A stretch of DNA of 64,000 bases, from NCBI RefSeq assembly GCF_000227135.1, contig NC_018260.1:1281555-1345554 (forward strand), written 5' to 3'. The translations under genes and the position numbers were made by a program. The notes beneath the pieces were generated by a model. That model was not told the DNA's origin and ran no database searches. It was given only the letters and a program-made list of their open reading frames with translations. The number at the start of each line of letters is the position of its first letter. Position 1 is the stretch's first letter. Positions 1-10,653 of the stretch are shown here, one piece after another. Source of the stretch: Leishmania donovani (taxonomy: Eukaryota > Euglenozoa > Kinetoplastea > Trypanosomatida > Trypanosomatidae).

Positions 1-2084
1 CCCTCTGCTGCGCGACTCGGGCCCTTGGCCCTCTCTTTCTGTTGGTTGCCCACGTGTTCTTCTTGTGCTTCCCCCCTTTCCCATTGCGCACAGTGTGAGC
101 AAAGCAGTCGACTGACAGACGCCGAGAAGAAGTAGGCCGACACACCCCCACCCACCATCGTGGTGGGCCTAAGTGTCACGGGTCAGACCTTTGCGTGCGT
201 TTTTTTCTCCGTTGTTGGTAAAAGGGGCTGACCCCGCCTCCCTCTCCCGTCTCACTTTATTTTCTCCCACGTTTTCTTTTCGTTCTTTTTTGATGTTGTC
301 CCGTATTTCTCGTGCGCACAGCCCTCACGCGCTATCGAGGGGGCTGGCCAGATGGAGGGGTGTGCTGCGGCGTTGGGGAGTGGTCGATAAGCTAGAGGTG
401 CCGAGCGTCGATACGCTGCAAAGGATCGGCGAAAATGCTTGCAAGGGTGCACTGGACACCTCAACGAAGGAGCGAGGGGAGAAAAAATTGATGCGACATA
501 GCCAGAGCTACACCTGCGCTTGAGTGAGGCGAACGGCAACAGCGCGTAGAGTGACACAGGAAAGCGGGTGCGGAGCGAGCGCGAAAAACCCGTGAAAAGG
601 CAAAGGCGCTATGAAGAGCGTTCCGAAGTGAAAGAAAAAGCAAAATCAACACCTGCGGGAATGGTTTCTGCCCCTCGAAGACGCATTGCTTGTGCATCAC
701 TTCCCTGTCCCTGCCCCTCCTCCTTCTCCCGCGCAAAGGAGGTGGCACCTCTTTTTTCTATATGTGTTTGTGCGCGTGCCGGTCTTGACTTCTCTTTGGC
801 GTTTTCTCTTTCGTGCTGTATCTTTCTTTGCCTTTTTTTTCGTGTGCTCGGCATATTCTTTTTTTTTTTCGGGGGAAAGGGGCTGTTTTGCCTGTCCTCT
901 TGGCAGTTGTGTTTTGGTGGTTTTGATGGTGGCGGGTGAGGAAGAACCGTTGGGAGGTCCCTATACGAACTCCTGTTCTTTGGCTTCTTCTCCTCCCACC
1001 TTGCAGCCTCTTACCTCTCACCGAGAGGAGCCTTGCTGCTATTATTTTGTGTCAGAGCCGCTATTCTATTTTTTCTGGCTTCTGTTTGCTCTCTTTCTAT
1101 ACGGCACATCGTTGTTGTGCATTACCTCCTCTTCTGTTTTTTTTCTTCTTTCTGTGTTGTGTGCGTGGCGGCGCCATGCCTTCCGCGCTCTTTGCTCCTC
1201 TCTCCACTCTTATGCTCTTCTTTGGTGACTGTCCCGGCTGTGCTTCTGTTTTCTTGCCGTTCTCTGGATGGGAGGCAGGAAGTGCAACCTTTGTGTCTCT
1301 CCGTTTCTGCATTGCCGTCTGCAGGACAGGGGGAAGGGTATGCGTGTGTGTGTGTATGTGAAAAAAAAAAGAGATGCGCGGCGGACGGTGGTGGGCTAAC
1401 AGCAGCGATGGCGGTTTTCAACTGCGTCTTGTTCTGTTCCCTTCACGTCTATGTTCCCCCATCAGCCCACCCCCTTTTTCGGTCCTTTTTGCTTTTCGGT
1501 TACTCACTCGTCCAGAGCCTCATTTCCATGTGCATGTGCATGAATGCTTTTGTTAGCCTTTTTGTGTGTCTAAAGGTGCGTTGTCGTGGGCTTGTGTGTG
1601 TGTTTGAATGTGAATCTTTCCCTCGTTTTCTCTCTCTCTGTCGTGCCGATGCACAGCAACGTGTCTGCCTGTCTGCGTGTTTGTGTTTGAGTGCTTGGAC
1701 CTTGTGGCATGTATCCAGCTAGGGGGAAAAGGCCATTGACTTCGGTTTCTCCATGCACGGGAGCGTTGCCTCCCCGCCATTACCACCACGACCTCCGTCT
1801 GTGTACCTGATTTTGAAGTAGCACAACAGGCGATGAAATTCTAGACGGCGACGGGAGGTGGGACACCCGCACGCGCGCACACGTTCAATGGATCACCGAA
1901 CGCCCCTTTCGACTCCTTGAAAGGCATGTGGTAGACCCCTTTCGTAGGAGCGGTCTTGTTGCTCATGCTGCGATTGAAGTACACGCGGAGCTCGTGCTTC
2001 GTAGCCTCTCTGTCTCTTTGACCCTCCCCTCTTCTGTCTGCCTGACCACGTCTTTCGAACTGTTATCCTCCTGTGCTTCTCATT

Positions 2085-2104
2085 CACACACACACACACA
2101 CACA
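2085..2104. repeat. (CA)10 microsatellite
   Basis: An uninterrupted CA dinucleotide run in the spacer before G1. Such runs recur in nearly every spacer of this window and are typical of trypanosomatid intergenic DNA. Confidence 0.9.
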
Positions 2105-2374
2105 AACATCCATCTTTCACGTTGGTGCGCACACGCATCTGTGTTGGACTGCCACCACCATCACCACTCCACGACACTCACATGCACAGACAGACGTATA
2201 CGCGGTCAGTAACGCACTTGAATTCTTGTTGCTGCTCGTTCTGTTTTTTTTTTTGGTTTCTTCTCTTTGAGCTTCTCTCTGCATCGATTCACCGTGCTTG
2301 CGTGTTTGCTCAAGAAAGCAGGTGAGCGCAGCCGTCATAGCAGGCGTAGGTAAGAGCACGCAAAAGAAACGAAA

Positions 2375-2390
2375 CACACACACACACACA
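2375..2390. repeat. (CA)8 microsatellite
   Basis: A second CA run about 270 bp further on in the same spacer, again between pyrimidine tracts. Confidence 0.9.
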
Positions 2391-2889
2391 TACAGCAGTC
2401 GCCGCACGGATAGCAGCACCCTATTTTGGTTCTCAAGCCTCTCCGCTTCTCTCTCCCGCCTTTTCCCGTACTACAACGGTTTTCTTTTTTTTTTTGTCGT
2501 GTGCATCTCCATTCTCGCTTGTTTTCTCCTCTGTTTTGCGTGTGCACCCCCCTCTTCCTCTCTTCATCTTTCACAAGCCGTGGAGTTTCGTGTGTGACTG
2601 TGAGAGGGTCTGCACGTACGCTGTACCTCCGTCTCCTTCGCCAACCCTTTTACCGGTGTGGCCACTGCAGCGACTCATAGTTAGCTTCCATCTCTTTCGC
2701 CCATATTTCTTGCGTGCTGCTATTCGGCAGGTTCAGTTTTTTGGTCTTTGTCTTTTTGTTTCCACTGTTGTGCCCCCTCCCCCGTACCTCCTCTTCCTTT
2801 GCTGTTTTTCCGTATTGCTGCGCTTGCGATCCTTGCCCTCGTCGGTCAAAGTGGTCGTGTATTCTCACCCCACATCGGCCTCGTGCGGG

Positions 2890-2938
2890 TCCTTTCTTGA
2901 GTCCCTCAAACCTGTGTGTGTTTCTTTGCGTGCTACAG
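2890..2938 (+). promoter_or_regulatory. candidate trans-splice acceptor for G1
   Basis: A pyrimidine-rich stretch ends in CTACAG, with the AG at 2937-2938. The first ATG downstream is the chosen start of G1, which would give a 5' UTR of about 13 nt. Other AGs further upstream are possible acceptors, for example the one near 2730. Confidence 0.4.
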
Positions 2939-2951
2939 CTCGATACTCGAG

Positions 2952-5900
2952 ATGGCCTCTAGTGCGAAGAAAAAGGAGAAGACTGGCCACCGCCGCTCCT
3001 CGTTGTCGTCCAACTCCGGAGACAAAAAGCCTTCGTCCGTATCCTCTGCACACATGAGCAGCAGCGGCCACAAGCCTTCGGCATCTGGCGGTGCACAGCT
3101 CCCGCGGCATCAGAGCACCGCATCAGCGGCCGTGCCTTCGTCCTTGCCGCGAAAGCCGTCGGCGAGGGTATCTGCTTCAGCGTCCAAGCCAGCCGCGCCT
3201 TTCGCAGCTTTGCAAAGCGATGCCAAGCGCGCGGGCAGCAGCGCTTCCCCTGTGCCATCGTCGGCGGCTCCCACGACTATACAAGCCGGTTTCCCCGCCA
3301 CGTCTCCTGCCAGCGGTGCACGCAGCGCGCCCGCTCCTGCTGGGGCTCCGACAACAGCCAATGCGGCGCCAGACTCGCAGAACGCTATGGTCGCCGATGG
3401 CTATGGCTGGATGGGGCCCACCGGCTACGACTCCATAGGTGCCAATGGGGCGGGTACCATGGAATACAATGGATTGGGGTCCATGGGCCCTGGCGGTTAT
3501 ATCATGGGCGATGGCAGGCACAACTACCTGGGGGGATACGGCTCAATGGGCCCTGGCGGCTACGGCAGCATGAATGGCAGTGTGTCGGGCAACTACGGCT
3601 CCATAGGCGGTGGTGAAAACGGCATGACCTCGATTTACGGCATGGGTGGGCCGATGGGCTCCATGTACGGCATGGGCAGCAACCTGATGGGCTCCATGTA
3701 CGGCATGGGCGGCAACCCGATGGGCTCCATGTACGGCATGGGCGGCAACCCGATGGGCTCCATGTACGGCCTGAGTTGCTACAACATGGGTCTGGGCAGC
3801 AACGGAGCCTCCATGTACGGCATCGGCCGCTTCAACAGCCGCATGAGCTTTCGCAGCACCGGCGGCTACGTCGGCGGCGCCTTCGGCAGCCTCTGGCGTG
3901 CACCGTCAGCCTACACCTTGCGTCCGAAGCAGGACATCAGTATCCCACCGCCGTCCTCGTCCCTTCACGAGGAGATGCGGGAAGAAAAGGATGACACAGC
4001 AGGCACATCGAAGGACTCGGGCGCGAAGGCCACTGCGCGCGGCGAGGCGACTCTCGGTGCGGAGGAGAGCAAGACGCATGCCGTGGAGGGCACGGGGGCC
4101 GACAAGAAGGACGCGGACGCGAAGGATGCGGAGAAGAGCCGCGACCGTGCCATGCCGACGGCGATGGCGTCTTCGCACCGTCTTACGAAGCAGGTGAACG
4201 ACAACGTGCACGTCATTGCCGTGGTGGCGAAGGAGTCGATGCTGAGCCACCCCGACAAGTCCGTGACGGTAGGCACAAACACGTACCAGATGGACGAGGT
4301 TGCGGCGTCCCCGGTGAATATAGACAAGTCGGACTTGCTGAGGGATATCGTGGAGCAGACGCACTGCGGCCACAACGTGTCCATACTGGCCCTCTGCGGC
4401 TCTCAGCCGTACACGGCGTGCACTGAACCAATCACTGCCGTTGTCAAGCGCATGATGGAGTCGTTCGCGGAGGATAAGGCGCAGGTGACGCAGGTGAAGG
4501 CGTCGGCGGTGTCGTTCGCCGAGGCCGGCAGCATGATCGACCTCCTCGAGGCGAACGCGAAGCCGGCCAAGGCGGAGATCGGCTCCAACCCGATCTACGG
4601 CCCGTGTGTGATGAACGCGTCTGAGAAGGACATCATGTCGGCGGCTGAGGCGGCCGAGGTTGTCATCGGTACCGCCGCGAAGGCTGCGAAAGAGTGTCTC
4701 GTCGTCATCATGTACAAGATCAAGCAGATCCGCCCTGTCACCACGAGCGGCGCCGCGCCAGCGAAGGACGTGTACGTCTCGTCCATGCTGGTCGCCATGG
4801 TGAACGACGCCGGCATGCAGAATCTGAAGGCGGTCGAGAAGCACGCCACAACTGAACCCGCGCTCATCTTCACCAACGCGATTGGCGGCGCTAGCCGCAC
4901 CGTGGCCATTGTGCATGTGCCGGAGAAAGATGCTGAAAAGCTGGTCGGCGGCGCCGCCGCCCACTCCCAGGGCCTACGCGAAATCAAGAACTCGCCAACA
5001 CGCAGTGGCAACGTAAAGCGCTTTATCGACTACACGGAGCGCGCAGCGGCAGCCAACACGAAGGCGTCCCCGGAGACCACAGCGAAGATTGACCGTATGC
5101 TCAAGGACGCGAAGGAGCTGCTGGCCAGGCCTGAGCAGACGCCGCTGATGGCGTACAACCTCTTTGGTAGCAACTCGTCCACGAGCCCGCCGGAGACGGT
5201 GCCCCAAAGCGGCGAGGCTGCCGCGAAGAAGGCTGATGCGCCGGCCGAACCCGCTGCGGAGAAGCCCGCCGAAACGGTCTCTGTGGCGTCTGACGCCACG
5301 CCGACCGCTAAGCCAGAGTCGGAGACGCAGGTGCGTCTTGTCGTGTGCGTCGACGGCACGGCGACAATTCTGGCGGAGCGGGTGAGGGCGGATGAGGTGG
5401 TGGTCCGAACCCACCCGGACGAAGTGCCAGAGTCAGATACGCTCAAGACGCTGCGCGCCGTTTTCGGTAAGGGCCGCAACGTGGCGTTGCTCTCGGCAGA
5501 GACGCAGCCGAGGATTCCGCTCAAAAACCAGTACACATGGAAGAGCGTTGCAGAGATCCTTACAAAGGCGTTTGAGTCGCCACCGGTGCAGGCGAAAGAC
5601 ACGTGCATTGAGCTCTTCATGTCCGTTGTGCGCAAGCGCCAGGTGCTCTGCGATCTCATGGCGAACGGCGCGGCGTCGGCGGGGCCCAAGCCTCTCGGCA
5701 CGGCGTCGTCGCCGCTCTTTGGTCCGGTCCTTGTCGACACGACCTACAAAACATTGCGGCAGGCGTTAGACGTGAAGCCGGCACTGGATCAGGCGCTGCA
5801 AGCCGCTCCGGCCCACCTCACGGAGCCGGACTCCATGATTGTCATGACGGCGGTGCTGAAGCAACTGAAGACGAACGACGATGTAGTCGTGGCCTCTTTC

Positions 5901-7394
5901 ATGGCCGCCTCCGGGCCGTCGGCGGCCGGCGTTTGCGGCGCGATGTCGAAGAACCCGGATTACTCGCGCTCTCTGCTGTCCTACGCGATCGGCGGCCCGT
6001 GCGTGACGTCGCTGCTCGTGTGCGTCGGCAATGACCACGAGTCCAATGAGGCGGCCAAGAGCAGCCTGACCGACATGCATGCTCTGACTAAGCAGCCGAA
6101 CCACGCGAGCCGTGATGGCAGTGTAATGGCGTTCATCGACTACGCCAAGAAGGGCCTCGAGGCGAATAGGCTGAAGCTGGAGAGGGCCCAAGGGGAGGAG
6201 CGTGACCGACTCACGGCGGTCTTAAAGCGGCTGCAGATCATGCACGACGACTACGACAACCTTCTCAAGTGCCGGGGGGAGAGCATGCCGGCATACTACA
6301 TGGGCGACAAGCGCGTCAGCCCGACACCAGGCATGAGCGGTGGCAAGCCGGAAGATGCTACCGATGCAACTGCCTCAGCTCACGAGAAGCCACAGAAAGA
6401 TGTAGGCGTGAAGACGTCGGCGCCAATCCGGGTTTCTGCGGTTATCATGGACGATGACGACGATGCCAGCGGCGCGGCCAACAAGACGCCGATGGAAGTG
6501 ACGGACAAGGAGCTGATCATCAATGAACAGCGCTACACCCCGACGGAGGTGGTACAGGTGAAGGGCGGGTCGATCCGGTCCGCCATGATCGATGAGGTGC
6601 ACAAGATCGTGCTCGACGGCTACAATGCCGCCATGCTGACGAGCGACGTCGGGGGCAGCACGGTGGGCATCTCGATGGCTGTCAAGACTATCACTATGAT
6701 TATGCGCGGCCTACCGAAGGACAGCGAGGCATTCTGGTCGGTGACTGTGTCGAAAGACAACAAGGTGAAGGACTTGCTGACCGATAACTCTCCCTACTAT
6801 GATCTCCACCTCGCCTCCTCGCCCCTCTTTGGCAACGTGCCGTACGGCGCGAATATCGTGCCAGTCGCGGAGGCGCAGGTGGAGCCGATTGTGCGAGAGG
6901 TGCGCAATGAGGTGCGCGAAAAAGGTGGCGTGGGCTACATCGCCGTCATTCTGCGGATCCTACAGTCCGACGGCGATGTCTGTGTGCCGTCCTTCCTGGT
7001 CGCCATCGCGGGGGAAAGCGTCGAAGAGTACGAAAAGGTCCTCTCGACGCGCAGCAGCGCGTCGCTGCTCGGCACTGCCATTGGTGGCCCCTGCAACAGC
7101 ATCTACGTGGCTGGCATCCGCGGCAAGTCTGGCGAGATGGCGCAACCAGTGCTTGAGCTAGCCGCGAAGATGATGCGTGTGCATAACGGTCCCCTCCGCA
7201 GCTGCAGCCTGAATCGCTTCATCACCCAAACGGAGCTGGCGGTGGCGGCGATGCAGCGCAAGATCGAAGCCAGTGGCGGGGCACCGAACCCACAGCTACT
7301 GTCACAGGTTGGCCGCATTGGGACGATGCTCAAGGACGCGCAGAACATGCTGAAATCGCCAGGTGGTAGCGCGCCGGCGGTCTACAAGCGTTAA
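2952..7394 (+). CDS. G1: three-domain kinesin-like pseudo-motor protein with GSMYGMG repeats
   Basis: This 1480-residue protein starts at the first ATG after the acceptor (MASSAKKKEK); the frame is open further upstream but offers only GTG. Residues 1-140 are Ser/Pro/Ala-rich and disordered. Residues 145-320 are Gly/Met/Tyr-rich, with four 11-residue units at 235-278. Three related domains follow at about 419-700, 793-1070 and 1159-1440. Each has the kinesin landmark order: GHNVSILAL / GRNVALL / GYNAAMLTS where GYN-P-loop is expected; IDLL / CDLM / VKDLL; NPIYGP / SPLFGP / SPLFGN; AIGGASRT / AIGGPCVT / AIGGPCNS near the end. Each ends with an RSGNVKRFIDYT-type motif. No GxxxxGK[ST], NxxSSRSH or DxxG motif survives, so ATPase activity is unlikely. 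Family assignment is by motif order only. A structural role is inferred and the cellular location is unknown. Confidence 0.88.
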   Translation: MASSAKKKEKTGHRRSSLSSNSGDKKPSSVSSAHMSSSGHKPSASGGAQLPRHQSTASAAVPSSLPRKPSARVSASASKPAAPFAALQSDAKRAGSSASPVPSSAAPTTIQAGFPATSPASGARSAPAPAGAPTTANAAPDSQNAMVADGYGWMGPTGYDSIGANGAGTMEYNGLGSMGPGGYIMGDGRHNYLGGYGSMGPGGYGSMNGSVSGNYGSIGGGENGMTSIYGMGGPMGSMYGMGSNLMGSMYGMGGNPMGSMYGMGGNPMGSMYGLSCYNMGLGSNGASMYGIGRFNSRMSFRSTGGYVGGAFGSLWRAPSAYTLRPKQDISIPPPSSSLHEEMREEKDDTAGTSKDSGAKATARGEATLGAEESKTHAVEGTGADKKDADAKDAEKSRDRAMPTAMASSHRLTKQVNDNVHVIAVVAKESMLSHPDKSVTVGTNTYQMDEVAASPVNIDKSDLLRDIVEQTHCGHNVSILALCGSQPYTACTEPITAVVKRMMESFAEDKAQVTQVKASAVSFAEAGSMIDLLEANAKPAKAEIGSNPIYGPCVMNASEKDIMSAAEAAEVVIGTAAKAAKECLVVIMYKIKQIRPVTTSGAAPAKDVYVSSMLVAMVNDAGMQNLKAVEKHATTEPALIFTNAIGGASRTVAIVHVPEKDAEKLVGGAAAHSQGLREIKNSPTRSGNVKRFIDYTERAAAANTKASPETTAKIDRMLKDAKELLARPEQTPLMAYNLFGSNSSTSPPETVPQSGEAAAKKADAPAEPAAEKPAETVSVASDATPTAKPESETQVRLVVCVDGTATILAERVRADEVVVRTHPDEVPESDTLKTLRAVFGKGRNVALLSAETQPRIPLKNQYTWKSVAEILTKAFESPPVQAKDTCIELFMSVVRKRQVLCDLMANGAASAGPKPLGTASSPLFGPVLVDTTYKTLRQALDVKPALDQALQAAPAHLTEPDSMIVMTAVLKQLKTNDDVVVASFMAASGPSAAGVCGAMSKNPDYSRSLLSYAIGGPCVTSLLVCVGNDHESNEAAKSSLTDMHALTKQPNHASRDGSVMAFIDYAKKGLEANRLKLERAQGEERDRLTAVLKRLQIMHDDYDNLLKCRGESMPAYYMGDKRVSPTPGMSGGKPEDATDATASAHEKPQKDVGVKTSAPIRVSAVIMDDDDDASGAANKTPMEVTDKELIINEQRYTPTEVVQVKGGSIRSAMIDEVHKIVLDGYNAAMLTSDVGGSTVGISMAVKTITMIMRGLPKDSEAFWSVTVSKDNKVKDLLTDNSPYYDLHLASSPLFGNVPYGANIVPVAEAQVEPIVREVRNEVREKGGVGYIAVILRILQSDGDVCVPSFLVAIAGESVEEYEKVLSTRSSASLLGTAIGGPCNSIYVAGIRGKSGEMAQPVLELAAKMMRVHNGPLRSCSLNRFITQTELAVAAMQRKIEASGGAPNPQLLSQVGRIGTMLKDAQNMLKSPGGSAPAVYKR
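3654..3785 (+). repeat. four 33-bp in-frame repeats in G1
   Basis: Four consecutive 11-codon units encode variants of MGSMYGMGGNP. Units 2 and 3 are nearly identical at the DNA level and unit 4 has drifted (MGSMYGLSCYN). The same motif occurs as 9-residue units in G3 and in looser form in G2 and G5. Confidence 0.9.
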
Positions 7395-10220
7395 CCGGGG
7401 CCGCACGGCTGGCGATGCACACGTCGTTTTTTTTTTTGCTTGTCACCTCTTCCTCTCTGCACCGCTAGTGGTTGTCTTTGGGCTTCGCCTTCCACCTCTA
7501 TCCCATGTGCCCGGGGTGCCGTGTCTGTCATTCTTTTGGTGTTTTCGTGTTCCGGCGTTGCTCTCTTTTTTTTTTTCGTCCTTGCACGTGCGTGTGTATG
7601 TGCGCGCCGAAAGAGTTCAGTGTTGTTTTTCGTTTTCTTTTTTTCTGTTCTCTGCCATATTTCTATTTTCTGCGTGTCTGTCCACCTCTTTCTCTCTGTT
7701 TGTGCATATGTTCCTACTCGCACCCGCCCTCCTCGGGCATCCTTTTTATGTTTTTGCTCTGCTTTATTCTTTGTTTTATTGGCCCTCTGACAACGTCGTC
7801 GTTTCTCTCCTTTTTTTCTGCCCTTTTTGTGATTAGACTTGGTTGCGTTCCTTTTGCTGGGTAGAAACGGAACCTCTTCTCTCGTGCCGTGGGCGTGTGA
7901 CTGGATGTGCATTGATGCATGCGTAGGCTACCTCTTTCCTTTTTCGCTTTTTTTTTGTTCAGTGGCCCTCCCTCTTCCCTCTCTGTAGCAGCACTCACCC
8001 TCCCTTTTCTCATGAGGCGATATTTTCCCATTCAATGCCCCCTCCCCCGTCCAGCATTTCTTTCTCTCGGTCTCCCGTCCTCCCTCGCAATATGAAGATC
8101 GAGCACCGTCATCAGCTCGCACCTCCACTTTGACTCACTCACACAACATGAGCAGCAAAGGTGCACATAAGCACCGCGGAAACGCGAGTTGCCCGAGCCT
8201 GCGCGCATCTGTCAGAAAGAGAGGGCCCAAGAAAGACAAGACACAAGGGCGATGGAGGATGGGGTGAGATGGGGGGATGAGGGAGGTGGAAAGAGGTGCT
8301 ATAGTAGAATCAATGTGCATTCCCCGTTATATGTGCGAAGCCTCTTTTCTTTCGCTCCTTATGTGTTTGTGTGTACGCGCTGACTGATGCTGGTGGATCC
8401 TGTTTTCTTTTTCTTCGATGTGCTTATGCGTGTGCATGTCACTCCCTTCCCAGCTGCCCATTCCTGTCGGTGGTGGGCCTCAAGTGCGTCGTGCCGTGTC
8501 TGGCTGTTCGTTGAGTTCTCTATGTGCTTTGATGTCTACTTGTGTGCACACCCTCTGTGCTCATTTTTTTTTCGAAATGTACGATGAAGTCTGAATGGCG
8601 TTGCACTTGCTTTGTAGCTCTTCTTTTTCCGTGTTCTCTTCTGTTCAAACCGATGCGCAAGTACAGGGTTCCTCATCATTGCTCCACACCGCCACACCCC
8701 CTTTTTCTCTTTTTGGGGTGGGGGCGTCCTAAATTTGATCGGCTTTCATACACATGCTCTCGTGTTTCCTTCTCCCCTTTTTGGTTTACCGGTTGCCCTC
8801 TCTTACTGTTTTTCTTTTGCTTTTCTTGTCTCGGAAACGAAGGGGAGCTCTCGCTATTGTCGACTTTTTTTTTCGGCGAGCAGCTCCTAAACCTGTGGAG
8901 GCACTGACCGGTTTACCTTTCTTCATCTGAGGCGGCTCGCTAGGCTCGCGGGATTCATCACTTGTGCACAGCACACACGTAAAAGGCGTTTATCGCACGT
9001 GACTGTTACTCATCTGCCATTCAGCCATCAGTGCACGTGCTTTGCTAACCTCTGAGTCAGGGATTTCCTCACAACCACCTCCTAAGGCTGGAATAGGCGA
9101 GATCGGATATGCGGGAGGGGGTGAGAGTGACTTGTTACCCATGCCGTAGGTAGCCATGTACAGGCGAAGCAGGCAAACATCATGTATATTGTGCACTTTT
9201 TCTTCTTCCTTCGTGGGGAATGAAAAGTGCCTCGCGCAGTTTCCGCTCCAACCTTCACCCGTGCCGACTCCTGTTTCTCGGGACAGAGGTTGCAGAGGAC
9301 TTATCCAGCTTGGCGTCGGAGCATACCGTCGCACAAGCACGTTGGTGACATGTGGGGTAGAAAGTCACCATCATTTTTCATCGACCCATCTCCTTGAACT
9401 CCTCCTTCTCGGACGCTGCGGGACCCACGCTCGTCAGCCGCGTGATTTACATAACTCAAAGTCATTCATTTCAAACATTGGGGAGAGCAGGCAAATGCTA
9501 ATGTGCGTATCTGCGCATAAAGCACAACTCTGGCAGGTGTGAAAGTGCTTGCTCATCCTCTTCCTTTTTGTTGTTGCTCTGTTTACTCACGTTTCTCCCT
9601 CTGTGTTCGTTTTTTTTTTCGTTAGTTTTGCGTTTTTTTTCAGCTTTCCTTGCGTCAGCATAGGAGCATGCGTGTCTGTGTGTCTGTTAGGTGTGGATAC
9701 ACAGATTTGTGTTCGCTTTACCCAGCTCTCCTTCGACAACTTTGGTACGAAAAAAAAAACGAAAACACACAAAAAGGAGGAAGTCACCATCGCTGGCCCC
9801 ACCCCGCGCGTATCGTGGGCAAACCAACTGTGTCGCGTGCACTGGCCTGCCGGCGGTATTTTTTGTGCCCTCTTCATTTGTATCTCATTAAGCCACATCC
9901 CCTTCCTCTTCACTCTGTCTTCGAAATGGTTCCCTGATCCGCCATCATGGCGAGTTTAAGCGGACAAGCGGGCCGAATGAGACGAAGTGCGCCGGTCTAT
10001 TCATGCGCCTGTGTATATTTGAGCGGTGCATTGTGCGTGTGCCAACAGAGAAAAGGGAGCTCGTTTCCCCTGCGTCTACGGAGTGGGCTTAGCTGGCGCT
10101 TTCATATCACCCTTGCTTGTCGCTTTCATGCCGGGAGGGGCCAGGTAGGGGGTGTAGAAGAAGGGCGGGGCGAGGCGAGACAGCGGAGCAGATAGAACCT
10201 CTACCCGTCTGTCTGTAGCC

Positions 10221-10260
10221 GCTTCCACTCTCAGCATCTCCTTTCGTCTTTCCTCCGCAG
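10221..10260 (+). promoter_or_regulatory. candidate trans-splice acceptor (distal) for G2
   Basis: A strong pyrimidine tract ends in CCGCAG (AG at 10259-10260). An in-frame ATG follows immediately at 10261. Use of this site would either give a 393-nt 5' UTR to the preferred start or extend the protein by 131 residues. Confidence 0.45.
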
Positions 10261-10418
10261 ATGAATCCGGCTTGTCTCGCTGTCCATGCCTTCTCTTTCT
10301 CCTACGTTCGCAATCACCTTCTTTTCCGCGCCCCCTCCCCGCCCAAACGCGCACGTAATTGGTGCCGCTCTGGCGTATCTTCTCTCTCATATACATATAC
10401 ATCCTCGGTGCGCTTCAT

Positions 10419-10486
10419 TCTCCCGCTTTCTCTCTCCCTCTCGCCCCGTCGCCGCTTTCACTTTTGCGCGCTTTGGCGCCGTGTAG
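10419..10486 (+). promoter_or_regulatory. candidate trans-splice acceptor (proximal) for G2
   Basis: A long CT-rich tract ends at GTGTAG (AG at 10485-10486). No ATG occurs between this AG and 10654, which makes 10654 the first start in the resulting mRNA. A further AG at 10598-10599 is also possible. Confidence 0.4.
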
Positions 10487-10653
10487 GTTTCTCCACTTTC
10501 CACATCGTTCTCTCCACTCGTTCGTGTTCGGTCGCACCCCGCTGTCTCTCTCACGCCCTCTCCCCGTCGCTCTCGTCTCCACACACGCGCACATCGCAGC
10601 ACATTTTCTCGCTAACGCGTTGCCTACTCACCTTCGCCTCTCTTGTCGCGGTC

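Larger units (their letters stand above)
1..2951. other. intergenic region upstream of G1
   Basis: No ORF here has the composition of a real gene. The short open frames are Phe/Cys/Leu/Ser-rich readings of pyrimidine tracts, or Arg/Lys/Glu-rich readings of their complement. The region holds T- and CT-rich tracts, CA repeats and, at about 330-520, a stretch of more mixed sequence that I cannot assign. It is best read as the 3' UTR of an upstream gene plus spacer and the 5' UTR of G1. Confidence 0.7.
7395..10653. other. intergenic region G1-G2
   Basis: T-rich and CT-rich spacer with no convincing gene. About 8990-9340 is less repetitive and carries an antisense open frame of doubtful status (see findings). 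The last 400 bp contain at least three candidate splice acceptors for G2. Confidence 0.7.

Noticed and set aside
686..1722. Overlapping frames of 120-230 codons in the first spacer that look like membrane proteins
   Set aside because: The hydrophobicity comes from T-rich tracts (Phe, Leu, Cys), and frames of similar length occur in all three registers of the same DNA.
3906..4964. 352-codon minus-strand frame opposite G1
   Set aside because: Same cause: low-stop antisense frame created by high GC at third codon positions. No plausible protein features.
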